A stretch of 15,421 bases of DNA from CAYQJS01 sp964417895 (GTDB lineage Bacteria; Chloroflexota; UBA6077; SHYK01): NCBI GenBank assembly GCA_964417895.1, contig CAYQJS010000082.1, forward strand, positions 1 through 15,421, given 5' to 3'. A model generated the notes under the pieces. The model saw nothing but the letters and a program-made list of their open reading frames with translations, searched no databases and was not told the origin of the DNA. The translations under genes and the position numbers were made by a program. Of this stretch, positions 7,290-13,567 are shown piece by piece (the first letter of the stretch is position 1; each line of letters starts with the position of its first letter).

Positions 7290-8393
7290 CTACCGCTCGA
7301 ACTGGGCACGGCGCGACCACGCCTCTTTGCCCACCGACTCTGGCGGGGGGCCGATAGGCGCCGGGATCGGTCGGTCGTAGAGGTGCGCCGCCGTGTTGCA
7401 GAGCACCTTGCGCCGGATCTCCTCAGGCAGATGGGACATCGACTTCGCGATGATCTCGCGCGAGGTCGGCCACAGTCCGTTGACGTGGGGGTAGTCGCTG
7501 GACCACATGAAGTTGTCCTTGCCCCACTTCTGGACCAGGAAGGTCCCCACGCGATCGTCGATGAAGGTCGCGTAACACTGGCGCCAGAAATACTCGCTGG
7601 GCTTCATCTCCAGCTCGGGAATTGGGGAAGTGTCGAACCAGTCGTCCGACTCGCTGAGCCAGAAGGGGATCCACCCGACACCGATTTCCGCGATGACGAT
7701 CTTCAGCTCAGGAAAGCGCTCGAGCACGCCGGTGCAGATGATGTCCGTCAGCGCGGTGAAGGCGGCGAGCTTGTTCAGGTTCACGCTGTGGTGCTGCCGT
7801 GTGAATGGCGTGAGCTGACCGCGCGTCGAGTAGTGCCCGTGGCCCGCGTTGATGTGCATGCTGATCGGCATCTGCAGCTCCTGGGCCGCGGCCCAGAACG
7901 GCTCGTAGTGCTTGGTGCGGTAGAGCAGCTCGTCCGGCGGGATGAGCCAGATCATCGCGCCGGCCAGCCCGGCCTTCTTGGTGCGCTCCAGCTCCTGCAC
8001 CGCGTGGTCGACGTTCCACATGGTGATGATGCCCTGTCCCCACAGCCGATCGGGCGCAGCGCTGCAGTACTCGACCATCCAGTCGTTGTAGACGCGGGTG
8101 CACGCCTCTTCCAGCTCCACGTCGTTCACTTTGTAGACGGCGTTAGCCAGCGTGGGATAGAGGACCTCGGCAGACACGCCGTCCACCGCCATGTCTTTGA
8201 GCCGCTCCAGTGGCTCCCATCCGCCGGTGCGGGCGTGGTTGAACTGGCCCAGCTTGATGTTGGGGAAGCGGGGCGCTCGGTCGCGGTACTTCTCGGGGAG
8301 GCGCTTCTCCCAGAGGTCAGGGGGTTCTGCCACGTGGCCGTCCCCCGAAATGAGGATCTCGTCTGAGGTGCTGCTTAGGATCGTAGCGCTCAT
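7290..8393 (-). CDS. Amidohydrolase-superfamily metal-dependent hydrolase (COG2159 type, copy 1)
   Basis: This 367-residue protein has the features of the Amidohydrolase_2 TIM-barrel family, which includes ACMSD-like and resorcylate-type decarboxylases. It opens with SGDGHVAEPPDLWE, where D18 and H20 stand in place of the usual N-terminal HxH metal motif. H180 lies in PISMHINAGHG and the catalytic aspartate D300 in MWSSDYPHVNG. IAEIGVGWIPFWL holds a glutamate where ACMSD has a metal histidine. Predicted role: hydrolysis, or possibly non-oxidative decarboxylation, of a small carboxylated or cyclic compound in the cytoplasm; there is no signal peptide. AGGAG lies about nine bases before the ATG. 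The gene sits between two binding-protein genes on the same strand, with hairpin repeats on both sides, which suggests it acts on solutes those proteins import. Exact substrate unknown. Confidence 0.9.
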   Translation of the reverse strand: MSATILSSTSDEILISGDGHVAEPPDLWEKRLPEKYRDRAPRFPNIKLGQFNHARTGGWEPLERLKDMAVDGVSAEVLYPTLANAVYKVNDVELEEACTRVYNDWMVEYCSAAPDRLWGQGIITMWNVDHAVQELERTKKAGLAGAMIWLIPPDELLYRTKHYEPFWAAAQELQMPISMHINAGHGHYSTRGQLTPFTRQHHSVNLNKLAAFTALTDIICTGVLERFPELKIVIAEIGVGWIPFWLSESDDWFDTSPIPELEMKPSEYFWRQCYATFIDDRVGTFLVQKWGKDNFMWSSDYPHVNGLWPTSREIIAKSMSHLPEEIRRKVLCNTAAHLYDRPIPAPIGPPPESVGKEAWSRRAQFER

Positions 8394-8502
8394 GATTTGG
8401 TCTCCTTCCGTGGGCGTGGAGCGATGGAACGGATTAGCTGCACATTAATCCCGCGGGCGGGCGAAAGCAGGGCGGGTTGGTCGGTGGCTAGCGGGTCCCT
8501 TA

Positions 8503-8564
8503 GCATGAATGTGGGGGTTACCCCCCTCCCTAACCCTCCCCCTCAAGGGGGGAGGGGACCAGTT
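8503..8564 (+). repeat. G/C-rich hairpin repeat, copy C (extended form)
   Basis: The 44-base core at 8520-8563 matches copy A except for one base. The match continues to the left through GCATGAA-GTGGG, giving 59 identities in 62 positions. It lies between the start of amidohydrolase 1 and the stop of binding protein 2, so it would be transcribed as an inter-cistronic hairpin if the minus-strand genes share a transcript. A C-rich tail continues to about 8580. Confidence 0.8.
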
Positions 8565-8583
8565 GTCTTCCCCCTCCCCCCAG

Positions 8584-10275
8584 TCAGCCGATATCCCAGG
8601 CGATGACGTTCCAGAGCTGGTTGCCCTCTGTGCCCACGTTCCGGAGCCGCCGGCCGATGGCGGTCGCGGTGACATCGTAGAACATCAGGAGCGGCACCAC
8701 CTGGTCGGAGAGGTGGTGCACGATCTGGCCGGCAACCTGCATTCGCTCCGGGCGGGGAATCGTGACGTGAAAGCGGTCGATCAGCGCGTCGAGCTCCGAG
8801 TTCATGTAGCCGCTGGTGTTCAGGCCGACGTACCCGTTCTCAGGAGTGCGCGCCTCCGAGCTCCGGAAGTTTCTGTACGGCGCGCCGGTCCCAAACCTCG
8901 CCGTATCGAATCCCTGCATCGCGGCGCGGTACCTCACGTCGGCCCGCTGCGCATCGGAGTCATTGACGGGGGTCACCGCGACCCCGATCTGCTGCCACTG
9001 GCTGGCAGCGGCAAGCTTCGTCTTCTGGAGAAGATCTGTTGGGCCTGAGTGAATCTGGACCTCCAGCGCCTGACCCGCCGTGTCACGGAAGATGCCATCG
9101 GCGCCCTTAATGAAGCCCAGAGCCTCGATGGCCGCGGCCGCCTGTCGCGGGTCGTACTCGTAATGGACCGCGCTGCCCTTGACATCGACGTAGTCCGGGT
9201 CCTGCGGTCCAATGAACGTATCGGCGACCGTCGTGGTCCCTGCATAGAAAGCGTTCACGATCTCCTGGCGGTTGGTAGCCTGGAGCAACGCCCGCCTGAG
9301 GCGGGCATCAGCCAGGATGGGCGGGGTTGGGTTCAGTAGCTGCGGCCAGAACGCCAGCACGTTGCCCGGGGCGAAGAAGACCGTGCCACTCCACCGCTGC
9401 TGCAGATCCTGGGCCAGGTCATACGATGTGCTGCGTTGGGTCCCGAGCGGCAGATCGACCGCCTCGGCCAGCATCGCCGCCTGGAGGACGTTCGGGTCAG
9501 GGTAGAAGCGCACCTCGATGCTGTCGATCTTCGGTCGCCCGAGCACGAACCGGTCGTTCGCCTGCAGGATCAGGAAGCTCCCGAACGTCCACTCCTGGAC
9601 ACGGTAGGGGCCGAGGCCGACGAAATCTGCGGACCAGTAGGGCAGCGACTCGAACGCCGGCTTGCTCTCACGGTAGGAAGCCTCGAGGAGATGCTTCGGC
9701 AGCGGCAGATGCTGCACGCTCCCATTCGCCGCGAAGAGCGTATCCGCGTCGATAAAGGGCTGCTTCCATGCGACCACCAGGGTGCGGGGATCGGGCGCGG
9801 ACAGCCCCTCGACGAGCGCCAGGCTCGAGTTGCGCATGAGCGGCAGCTCCGGGTCGCGGCCCACCGCGGCCGTAAAGACGAGATCCTCCGCGGTGAACGG
9901 GGTGCCGTCTTGCCAGACGGCGCCGTCTCGAATCCGCCAGGTCGTCTCCATGCGTCCGTCGGGGAACACCTTCCAGAGCCCGTTCGCGGTGCTCGGCACA
10001 GCCTCCGCCAGCTCACCTTGTAGCATGCCCGCATGGTCGGTCTGCGTCAGCCCGGCGTGTACGAGCGCCTCGATTTCGGTCACGCCCGGCCGAGACGCGG
10101 CGCCGCTCCGGACTACACGGGTAGCGACGGCGTTGAACTCGCTCTGCACGCCAACGGTGATCCGCTTGGGCGCCGGCGGTGGAGGCGCGGCGCCCTCCGC
10201 GGTAGGGCTCGGCCGCGGGGCGCATCCGGCGACCAGCAGTACTAGAAGCAGCACAACACGAGTCCAACGAAGCAT
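8584..10275 (-). CDS. ABC transporter substrate-binding lipoprotein, family 5 (binding protein 2)
   Basis: This is a paralogue of the other three binding proteins, 563 residues from the chosen start. A short signal peptide (LRWTRVV, then a Leu/Val run) ends in lipobox VAGC with Cys18, followed by a Pro/Ala-rich linker. The family motif FPDGRMETTWRIRDG is followed by VWQDGTPFTAEDLVF (W121). The usual His of WHDG is replaced by Gln. GLGPYRVQEWTFGS and YDPRQAAAAIEALGFIKG are the later hallmarks. Two ATGs are possible (10281 and 10275). GGGAGGG at 10283-10289 is one base from the first and seven from the second, so 10275 is preferred. Role: periplasmic or cell-surface capture of a peptide-like or other organic solute. 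No cognate permease is present. It follows amidohydrolase 2 across a 230-bp repeat-filled gap. Confidence 0.92.
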   Translation of the reverse strand: MLRWTRVVLLLVLLVAGCAPRPSPTAEGAAPPPPAPKRITVGVQSEFNAVATRVVRSGAASRPGVTEIEALVHAGLTQTDHAGMLQGELAEAVPSTANGLWKVFPDGRMETTWRIRDGAVWQDGTPFTAEDLVFTAAVGRDPELPLMRNSSLALVEGLSAPDPRTLVVAWKQPFIDADTLFAANGSVQHLPLPKHLLEASYRESKPAFESLPYWSADFVGLGPYRVQEWTFGSFLILQANDRFVLGRPKIDSIEVRFYPDPNVLQAAMLAEAVDLPLGTQRSTSYDLAQDLQQRWSGTVFFAPGNVLAFWPQLLNPTPPILADARLRRALLQATNRQEIVNAFYAGTTTVADTFIGPQDPDYVDVKGSAVHYEYDPRQAAAAIEALGFIKGADGIFRDTAGQALEVQIHSGPTDLLQKTKLAAASQWQQIGVAVTPVNDSDAQRADVRYRAAMQGFDTARFGTGAPYRNFRSSEARTPENGYVGLNTSGYMNSELDALIDRFHVTIPRPERMQVAGQIVHHLSDQVVPLLMFYDVTATAIGRRLRNVGTEGNQLWNVIAWDIG

Positions 10276-10282
10276 GCTCATT

Positions 10283-10289
10283 CCCTCCC
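10283..10289 (-). promoter_or_regulatory. Start-deciding ribosome binding site of binding protein 2
   Basis: On the minus strand GGGAGGG lies seven bases before the ATG at 10275 and one base before the ATG at 10281. Spacing therefore favours the inner ATG and removes two residues from the longer reading. Confidence 0.6.
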
Positions 10290-10310
10290 GCGAGCGGCGA
10301 GCAGGGGGTC

Positions 10311-10348
10311 ACCCCCCTCCCTAACCCTCCCCCTCAAGGGGGGAGGGG
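10311..10348 (+). repeat. G/C-rich hairpin repeat, copy D (left end and hairpin only)
   Basis: The first 38 bases match the 44-base element, including the full hairpin. The expected right flank ACCAGT is missing. In its place starts ATCATCTACA, the junction sequence of the tandem array. The missing right flank reappears after the array, at copy E. Confidence 0.8.
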
Positions 10349-10467
10349 ATCATCTACACCCTCCCCCGCAAGGGCAAGGGGGGGATCATCTACACCCTCC
10401 TCCGCAAGGGCAAGGGGGGGATCATCTACACCCTCCCCCGCAAGGGCAAGGGGGGGGATCATCTACA
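10349..10467 (+). repeat. 36-bp tandem array nested inside a hairpin repeat
   Basis: ATCATCTACA occurs four times, at 10349, 10385, 10421 and 10458. The first three are each followed by a block reading CCCTCCCCCGCAAGGGCAAG plus a run of G. The unit lengths are 36, 36 and 37 bases, the last having one extra G. Unit 2 carries a single C-to-T change in the C-run. Each block can fold as an imperfect hairpin. It occupies the gap between amidohydrolase 2 and binding protein 2. Identical spacers and lack of unique sequence between repeats rule out a CRISPR array. Confidence 0.85.
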
Positions 10468-10497
10468 CCCTCCCCCGCAAGGGGGGAGGGAACCAGT
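10468..10497 (+). repeat. G/C-rich hairpin repeat, copy E (right end)
   Basis: CCCTCCCCC and GGGGGAGGG arms surround a GCAAG-type loop and are followed by the family's right flank ACCAGT. The left flank ACCCCCCTCCCTAA is absent; it is supplied by copy D on the other side of the tandem array. It ends nine bases before the stop codon of amidohydrolase 2 (10506-10508). Confidence 0.75.
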
Positions 10498-10505
10498 TCT
10501 CCTCC

Positions 10506-11627
10506 CTATAGGTTGAGGATTCGCTGCGCGTTCCCTCCCAGAATCAGATCCTTCTGCTCGGCCGTCAGGTCACTTCGGTTCTGAATGGTCGAGACCGTGT
10601 GCGGGAATTCGGAATCGAAGTGCGGCATGTCAGTGGCCATCATGATGTGCCCAATTCCGATCTCTTCCACGGCCAGGGCCAGTACGCCGGGATGCTCGTC
10701 GGCTTCCATCGTCACGTAGCAGTTGCGTTTGACGTACTCGGAGGGCGCCATCGTTAGGGGAATAGGCATATGGCGCTCCTGGTCGTCCTTGATCCAATCC
10801 CAGTCGTCGTCCATACGGTGCATCCAGTACAACGGCCACTCCGCGGTGCATTCGAAGAAGACGACCTTGAGTCGCGGGAACCGCTCGAAGACGCCGCCCG
10901 CGACGAGCGCGACCAGTGCCTGGGTGCAGTTCGTCGGCCGTCCCAGGATGTGCATAGCGAGGAAGTTGTTTGCCTCGCCCTTGTCGAACCGCTGCGTGAT
11001 GAATCCTTGCTGCCCGTTCGGATGGCAGAAGAGGGGCACGTCCAGGTCCTGGGCGGCCTCGTAGAACGGGAAGAATGACGGATCATCGAGGTTCCGGTCG
11101 CCCTGATAGCACACCAGGTGCACGGCCTTCACCCCCAGCTCCATGACGCAGCGCCGCAGCTCGCCGGGCATCTGCTCGGGACATCCAGCGGGCATGAGCG
11201 CGACGGGGTAAAGCTGATCTCTGTAGTCCTTGACGAAGGTCGTGACCCAGTTGTTGTAGGCCCGCGCGATGGCCCCTCCAAGTGGTCCCTCGGTCATGGT
11301 TGGCGGCCAGATGGAGGTCGGAAAGATGAACTGCTTGTCGAGGCGCTCGCGGGCATTGGCCTCGACGCGCCTGGCCATGTCCCAGCCGGTCACCTGGCGC
11401 GCGGCGATCTCCCCGCCACGCCAGCCGACCGTGGGGTCGTACATGTAGCTGTGGTTGTAGCCGCGGGCGCCCGACGGTCCAGGGGGGATCCTGGACGCGA
11501 ACTTCCTTTGCGGCGGGGGCCCATCGACGATGCGTTGCGGTGTGTACTCGGCGAAGGGCTCGTCGAGGTTGTACATCTCGTCGAGGAAGTAGTTCTCTCG
11601 CAGGTGGGAATCCACATCGATGATCAT
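10506..11627 (-). CDS. Amidohydrolase-superfamily metal-dependent hydrolase (COG2159 type, copy 2)
   Basis: This 373-residue protein is a distant paralogue of the hydrolase at 7290-8393. The N-terminal strand is MIIDVDSHLRE, again with Asp-x-His (D6, H8) in place of His-x-His. It has H202 in PLFCHPNGQQG, E in VVFFECTAEWPLYW, and the catalytic aspartate D333 in MMATDMPHFD. AYNNWVTTFVKDYRDQLYPV and GVFERFPRLKVV are typical of the family. No signal peptide, so cytoplasmic. The ribosome binding site is weak (GGGGA about ten bases before the ATG). It is the first gene of the minus-strand run and diverges from binding protein 3 across a 177-bp region that should hold its promoter. Chemistry is probably hydrolysis or decarboxylation of an organic acid; the substrate is not readable from sequence. 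Confidence 0.9.
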   Translation of the reverse strand: MIIDVDSHLRENYFLDEMYNLDEPFAEYTPQRIVDGPPPQRKFASRIPPGPSGARGYNHSYMYDPTVGWRGGEIAARQVTGWDMARRVEANARERLDKQFIFPTSIWPPTMTEGPLGGAIARAYNNWVTTFVKDYRDQLYPVALMPAGCPEQMPGELRRCVMELGVKAVHLVCYQGDRNLDDPSFFPFYEAAQDLDVPLFCHPNGQQGFITQRFDKGEANNFLAMHILGRPTNCTQALVALVAGGVFERFPRLKVVFFECTAEWPLYWMHRMDDDWDWIKDDQERHMPIPLTMAPSEYVKRNCYVTMEADEHPGVLALAVEEIGIGHIMMATDMPHFDSEFPHTVSTIQNRSDLTAEQKDLILGGNAQRILNL

Positions 11628-11670
11628 GTGCCTATGTCCCCTTTCTGCCCCGCCCTGGGTACAGTCTCCA

Positions 11671-11699
11671 CGTTAATCGGGCTAAGGCCTACGAGTCAA
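11671..11699 (-). promoter_or_regulatory. Possible promoter for the minus-strand amidohydrolase/binding-protein run
   Basis: On the minus strand TTGACT (11699-11694) is a good -35 match. GATTAA, about 15 bases further on, is a poor -10. Distance to the ATG at 11627 is suitable for a short leader. Consensus resemblance only. Confidence 0.25.
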
Positions 11700-11722
11700 G
11701 AATCCGATATACCTGCACTCAG

Positions 11723-11735
11723 CCTCTCGGAGAGG
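11723..11735. promoter_or_regulatory. Perfect 6-1-6 palindrome in the divergent promoter region
   Basis: CCTCTC-G-GAGAGG is a perfect inverted repeat roughly midway between the divergent genes. It is 26 bases upstream of the -10-like TACAAT (11762-11767) of binding protein 3. Its position suits an operator for a regulator of both directions, but no regulator gene is in the window and the site is short. Confidence 0.3.
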
Positions 11736-11761
11736 TGTGGGAGTCGGGGATCAACCCACCC

Positions 11762-11767
11762 TACAAT
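11762..11767 (+). promoter_or_regulatory. -10-like hexamer upstream of binding protein 3
   Basis: TACAAT differs from the consensus -10 (TATAAT) at one position and lies 37 bases before the GTG start. There is no clear -35 at the right distance, so an activator may be needed, or it is chance. Confidence 0.3.
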
Positions 11768-11790
11768 CAGCGACGTTGTGCTCACGATGT

Positions 11791-11796
11791 AGGAGG
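11791..11796 (+). promoter_or_regulatory. Consensus Shine-Dalgarno AGGAGG deciding a GTG start
   Basis: AGGAGG lies eight bases before the GTG at 11805 and nothing comparable precedes any later start. It fixes the start of binding protein 3 and keeps the whole lipoprotein signal peptide. Confidence 0.85.
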
Positions 11797-11804
11797 AAGA
11801 GAGC

Positions 11805-13556
11805 GTGCAACAATTGGTTAGACAAGGGGGGAGGGGGTTAGCACCACTTCTGATTCTGGCTTTGGCGATCGGCGCCTGTGCGCCGGCGTCAGGTCCATCG
11901 ACGCAGCCGGGCCCCAGCGGGGTCGTGGCAGGGGGAGCGCAGGCGCAACCTCGCGCCCAGAAGATCATTCGCGTGGCCATCGGCCGCGAGCCGGATGGGT
12001 TCGTTATCAGCATGACGCCGAGCGCCACTACGTCCGGCGGCGCCTTCCAGGTGCAGAGCATTCCGGCGGCCAAGCTCCAGGCCGTGGACGACAAGGGGCG
12101 CACGTTTGGCGATCTGGCGGAGGCCTTGCCCTCGACTACCGATGGCACCTGGACGATCGGTGATGACGGATCCATGGAGACGATCTGGAAGCTCCGCCGC
12201 AACGTGAAGTGGCACGATGGCACACCCATGACCGCTGACGACCTCGTCTTCGGCTACCAGGCGGTGACCAGCCCGGGCGTCGTCTCGCTGGGCGGCGCCT
12301 ATCTACGCGACATCCGCGAGGTGCTGGCTACGGAGTCCTACACAGTCTCCGTCAAGTGGTCACGCATCAACGTCAACGCCGCCACCCCACGCGACAACCT
12401 GCCGGTCCTTCCCAGGCACATCCTGGAGAAGGAGCTGGCGAGCCGCAGTCCCGAGGCGTTCATGAACCTGCCGTACTGGACGACCGACTACGTCGGGACT
12501 GGACCCTTCAAGCTCGAGCGCTGGGCGCAGGGCGACCGCCTCGAGTTCGCCGCCTTCGACGATTATTTCCGCGGTCGACCCAAACTGGACCGCCTCGTGG
12601 TCCGCATCATCCCGGATCCCAACACGACCATCGCCAACGTGCTGGCAGGGGAGGTCGACGTGACGCTCCCGGTTCAACTGGATGTCGAGGTAGCGCTCAC
12701 GATGAAAGAGCGCTGGGAAGGCACGCGCAACCAGGTGCTGCTCGGATCGCCCGGCCAGGGGCGCTTCATGTACCCGCAGAGCCGCGATGAGAGCGTGCGG
12801 CCGCGCGAGCTGCTCGACCCTCGCGTCCGTCGGGCCCTTTACCAGGCCGTGGACCGGCAGTCGATCTCCGAAGCCGTGACCCGCGGGACCGCGCCGATCG
12901 CGGACAGCTGGGTGCCGCCGAGCTACGAGATCCGCAGGGACGTCGAGTCGGCCATCCCCCAGTATCCCTTCGATCTCAGCTCCGCCCAGCGCGCCTTCCA
13001 GGAGCTGGGTTGGACGAGGGGGACTGACGGGGTGCTTCGCAACAGCTCAGGCCAGGAGCTCCGACTCGAGGCGCGAAGCGTGGCCTCGGCGCGCACAGAG
13101 AGGGAATCGAACACGGCCGTCAGCGGCTGGAAACAGCTCGGCATCCAGGTCGATCAGTTCGTCCGTCCGGCCGCCGCGGTCGCCGACGAAGAGGAGCGCT
13201 CCAAATACCCGGGCGTGGAGCTGGCCGGCGGCAGCTACGACGAGCTGTTCGACTTGCGGCTGAGCTGCAAGAACATCCCGAGCGCGAGCAACGGCTGGAG
13301 GGGGCGCAACAGCGCCGCCTGGTGCAATCAGGAAGCTGACACGTACATCGACCGCTTGCAGATCACCATCCCGCAAAGCGAGCGCATCCAGCTTATGCGC
13401 GGCCTGGTGAGCGTAGCGATGACCGAGATCGCATTAATGCCCATGTACTGGGACCTGGACCCCATTCTGGCCGTAGCCGGCGTCCGGGGCCTACCACAGC
13501 CCACGGCGCCCGGGCGGGTCCATACGTTCAATGTCTGGGAGTGGGACAGGGAGTAA
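11805..13556 (+). CDS. ABC transporter substrate-binding lipoprotein, family 5 (binding protein 3)
   Basis: This 583-residue family-5 solute-binding protein starts with GTG. The signal peptide has R6 and R10, a hydrophobic core LLILALAI and lipobox IGAC with Cys25, then a Ser/Pro/Gly linker. The family motif DDGSMETIWKLRRNVKWHDG (W136) is followed by TPMTADDLVFGYQ. GTGPFKLERWAQGD and YPFDLSSAQRAFQELGWTRG follow. The C-terminus is FNVWEWDRE. It would bind a solute outside the membrane and hand it to an ABC importer not encoded here. It is the only binding-protein gene on the plus strand. It diverges from amidohydrolase 2 and ends 11 bp from the convergent stop of binding protein 4. Codons 6-11 (RQGGRG) are encoded by a stretch resembling the hairpin repeat. 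Ligand unknown. Confidence 0.94.
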   Translation: MQQLVRQGGRGLAPLLILALAIGACAPASGPSTQPGPSGVVAGGAQAQPRAQKIIRVAIGREPDGFVISMTPSATTSGGAFQVQSIPAAKLQAVDDKGRTFGDLAEALPSTTDGTWTIGDDGSMETIWKLRRNVKWHDGTPMTADDLVFGYQAVTSPGVVSLGGAYLRDIREVLATESYTVSVKWSRINVNAATPRDNLPVLPRHILEKELASRSPEAFMNLPYWTTDYVGTGPFKLERWAQGDRLEFAAFDDYFRGRPKLDRLVVRIIPDPNTTIANVLAGEVDVTLPVQLDVEVALTMKERWEGTRNQVLLGSPGQGRFMYPQSRDESVRPRELLDPRVRRALYQAVDRQSISEAVTRGTAPIADSWVPPSYEIRRDVESAIPQYPFDLSSAQRAFQELGWTRGTDGVLRNSSGQELRLEARSVASARTERESNTAVSGWKQLGIQVDQFVRPAAAVADEEERSKYPGVELAGGSYDELFDLRLSCKNIPSASNGWRGRNSAAWCNQEADTYIDRLQITIPQSERIQLMRGLVSVAMTEIALMPMYWDLDPILAVAGVRGLPQPTAPGRVHTFNVWEWDRE

Positions 13557-13567
13557 GCCGTCGGTGC

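Noticed and set aside
7220..7309. N-terminal extension of binding protein 1 to a start at 7309
   Set aside because: It would translate hairpin repeat B (WSPPPLRGRVREGG) and overlap the upstream gene. The ATG at 7219 has AGGAG and leads directly into a lipoprotein signal peptide.
7383..8366. 327-codon open frame on the plus strand
   Set aside because: It lies entirely antisense to amidohydrolase 1, which has family motifs and a good ribosome binding site. Long antisense frames are expected in GC-rich DNA.
10349..10467. CRISPR-like array of regular 36-bp periodicity
   Set aside because: The whole unit repeats, including what would be the spacer. There is no unique sequence between repeats and no cas gene.
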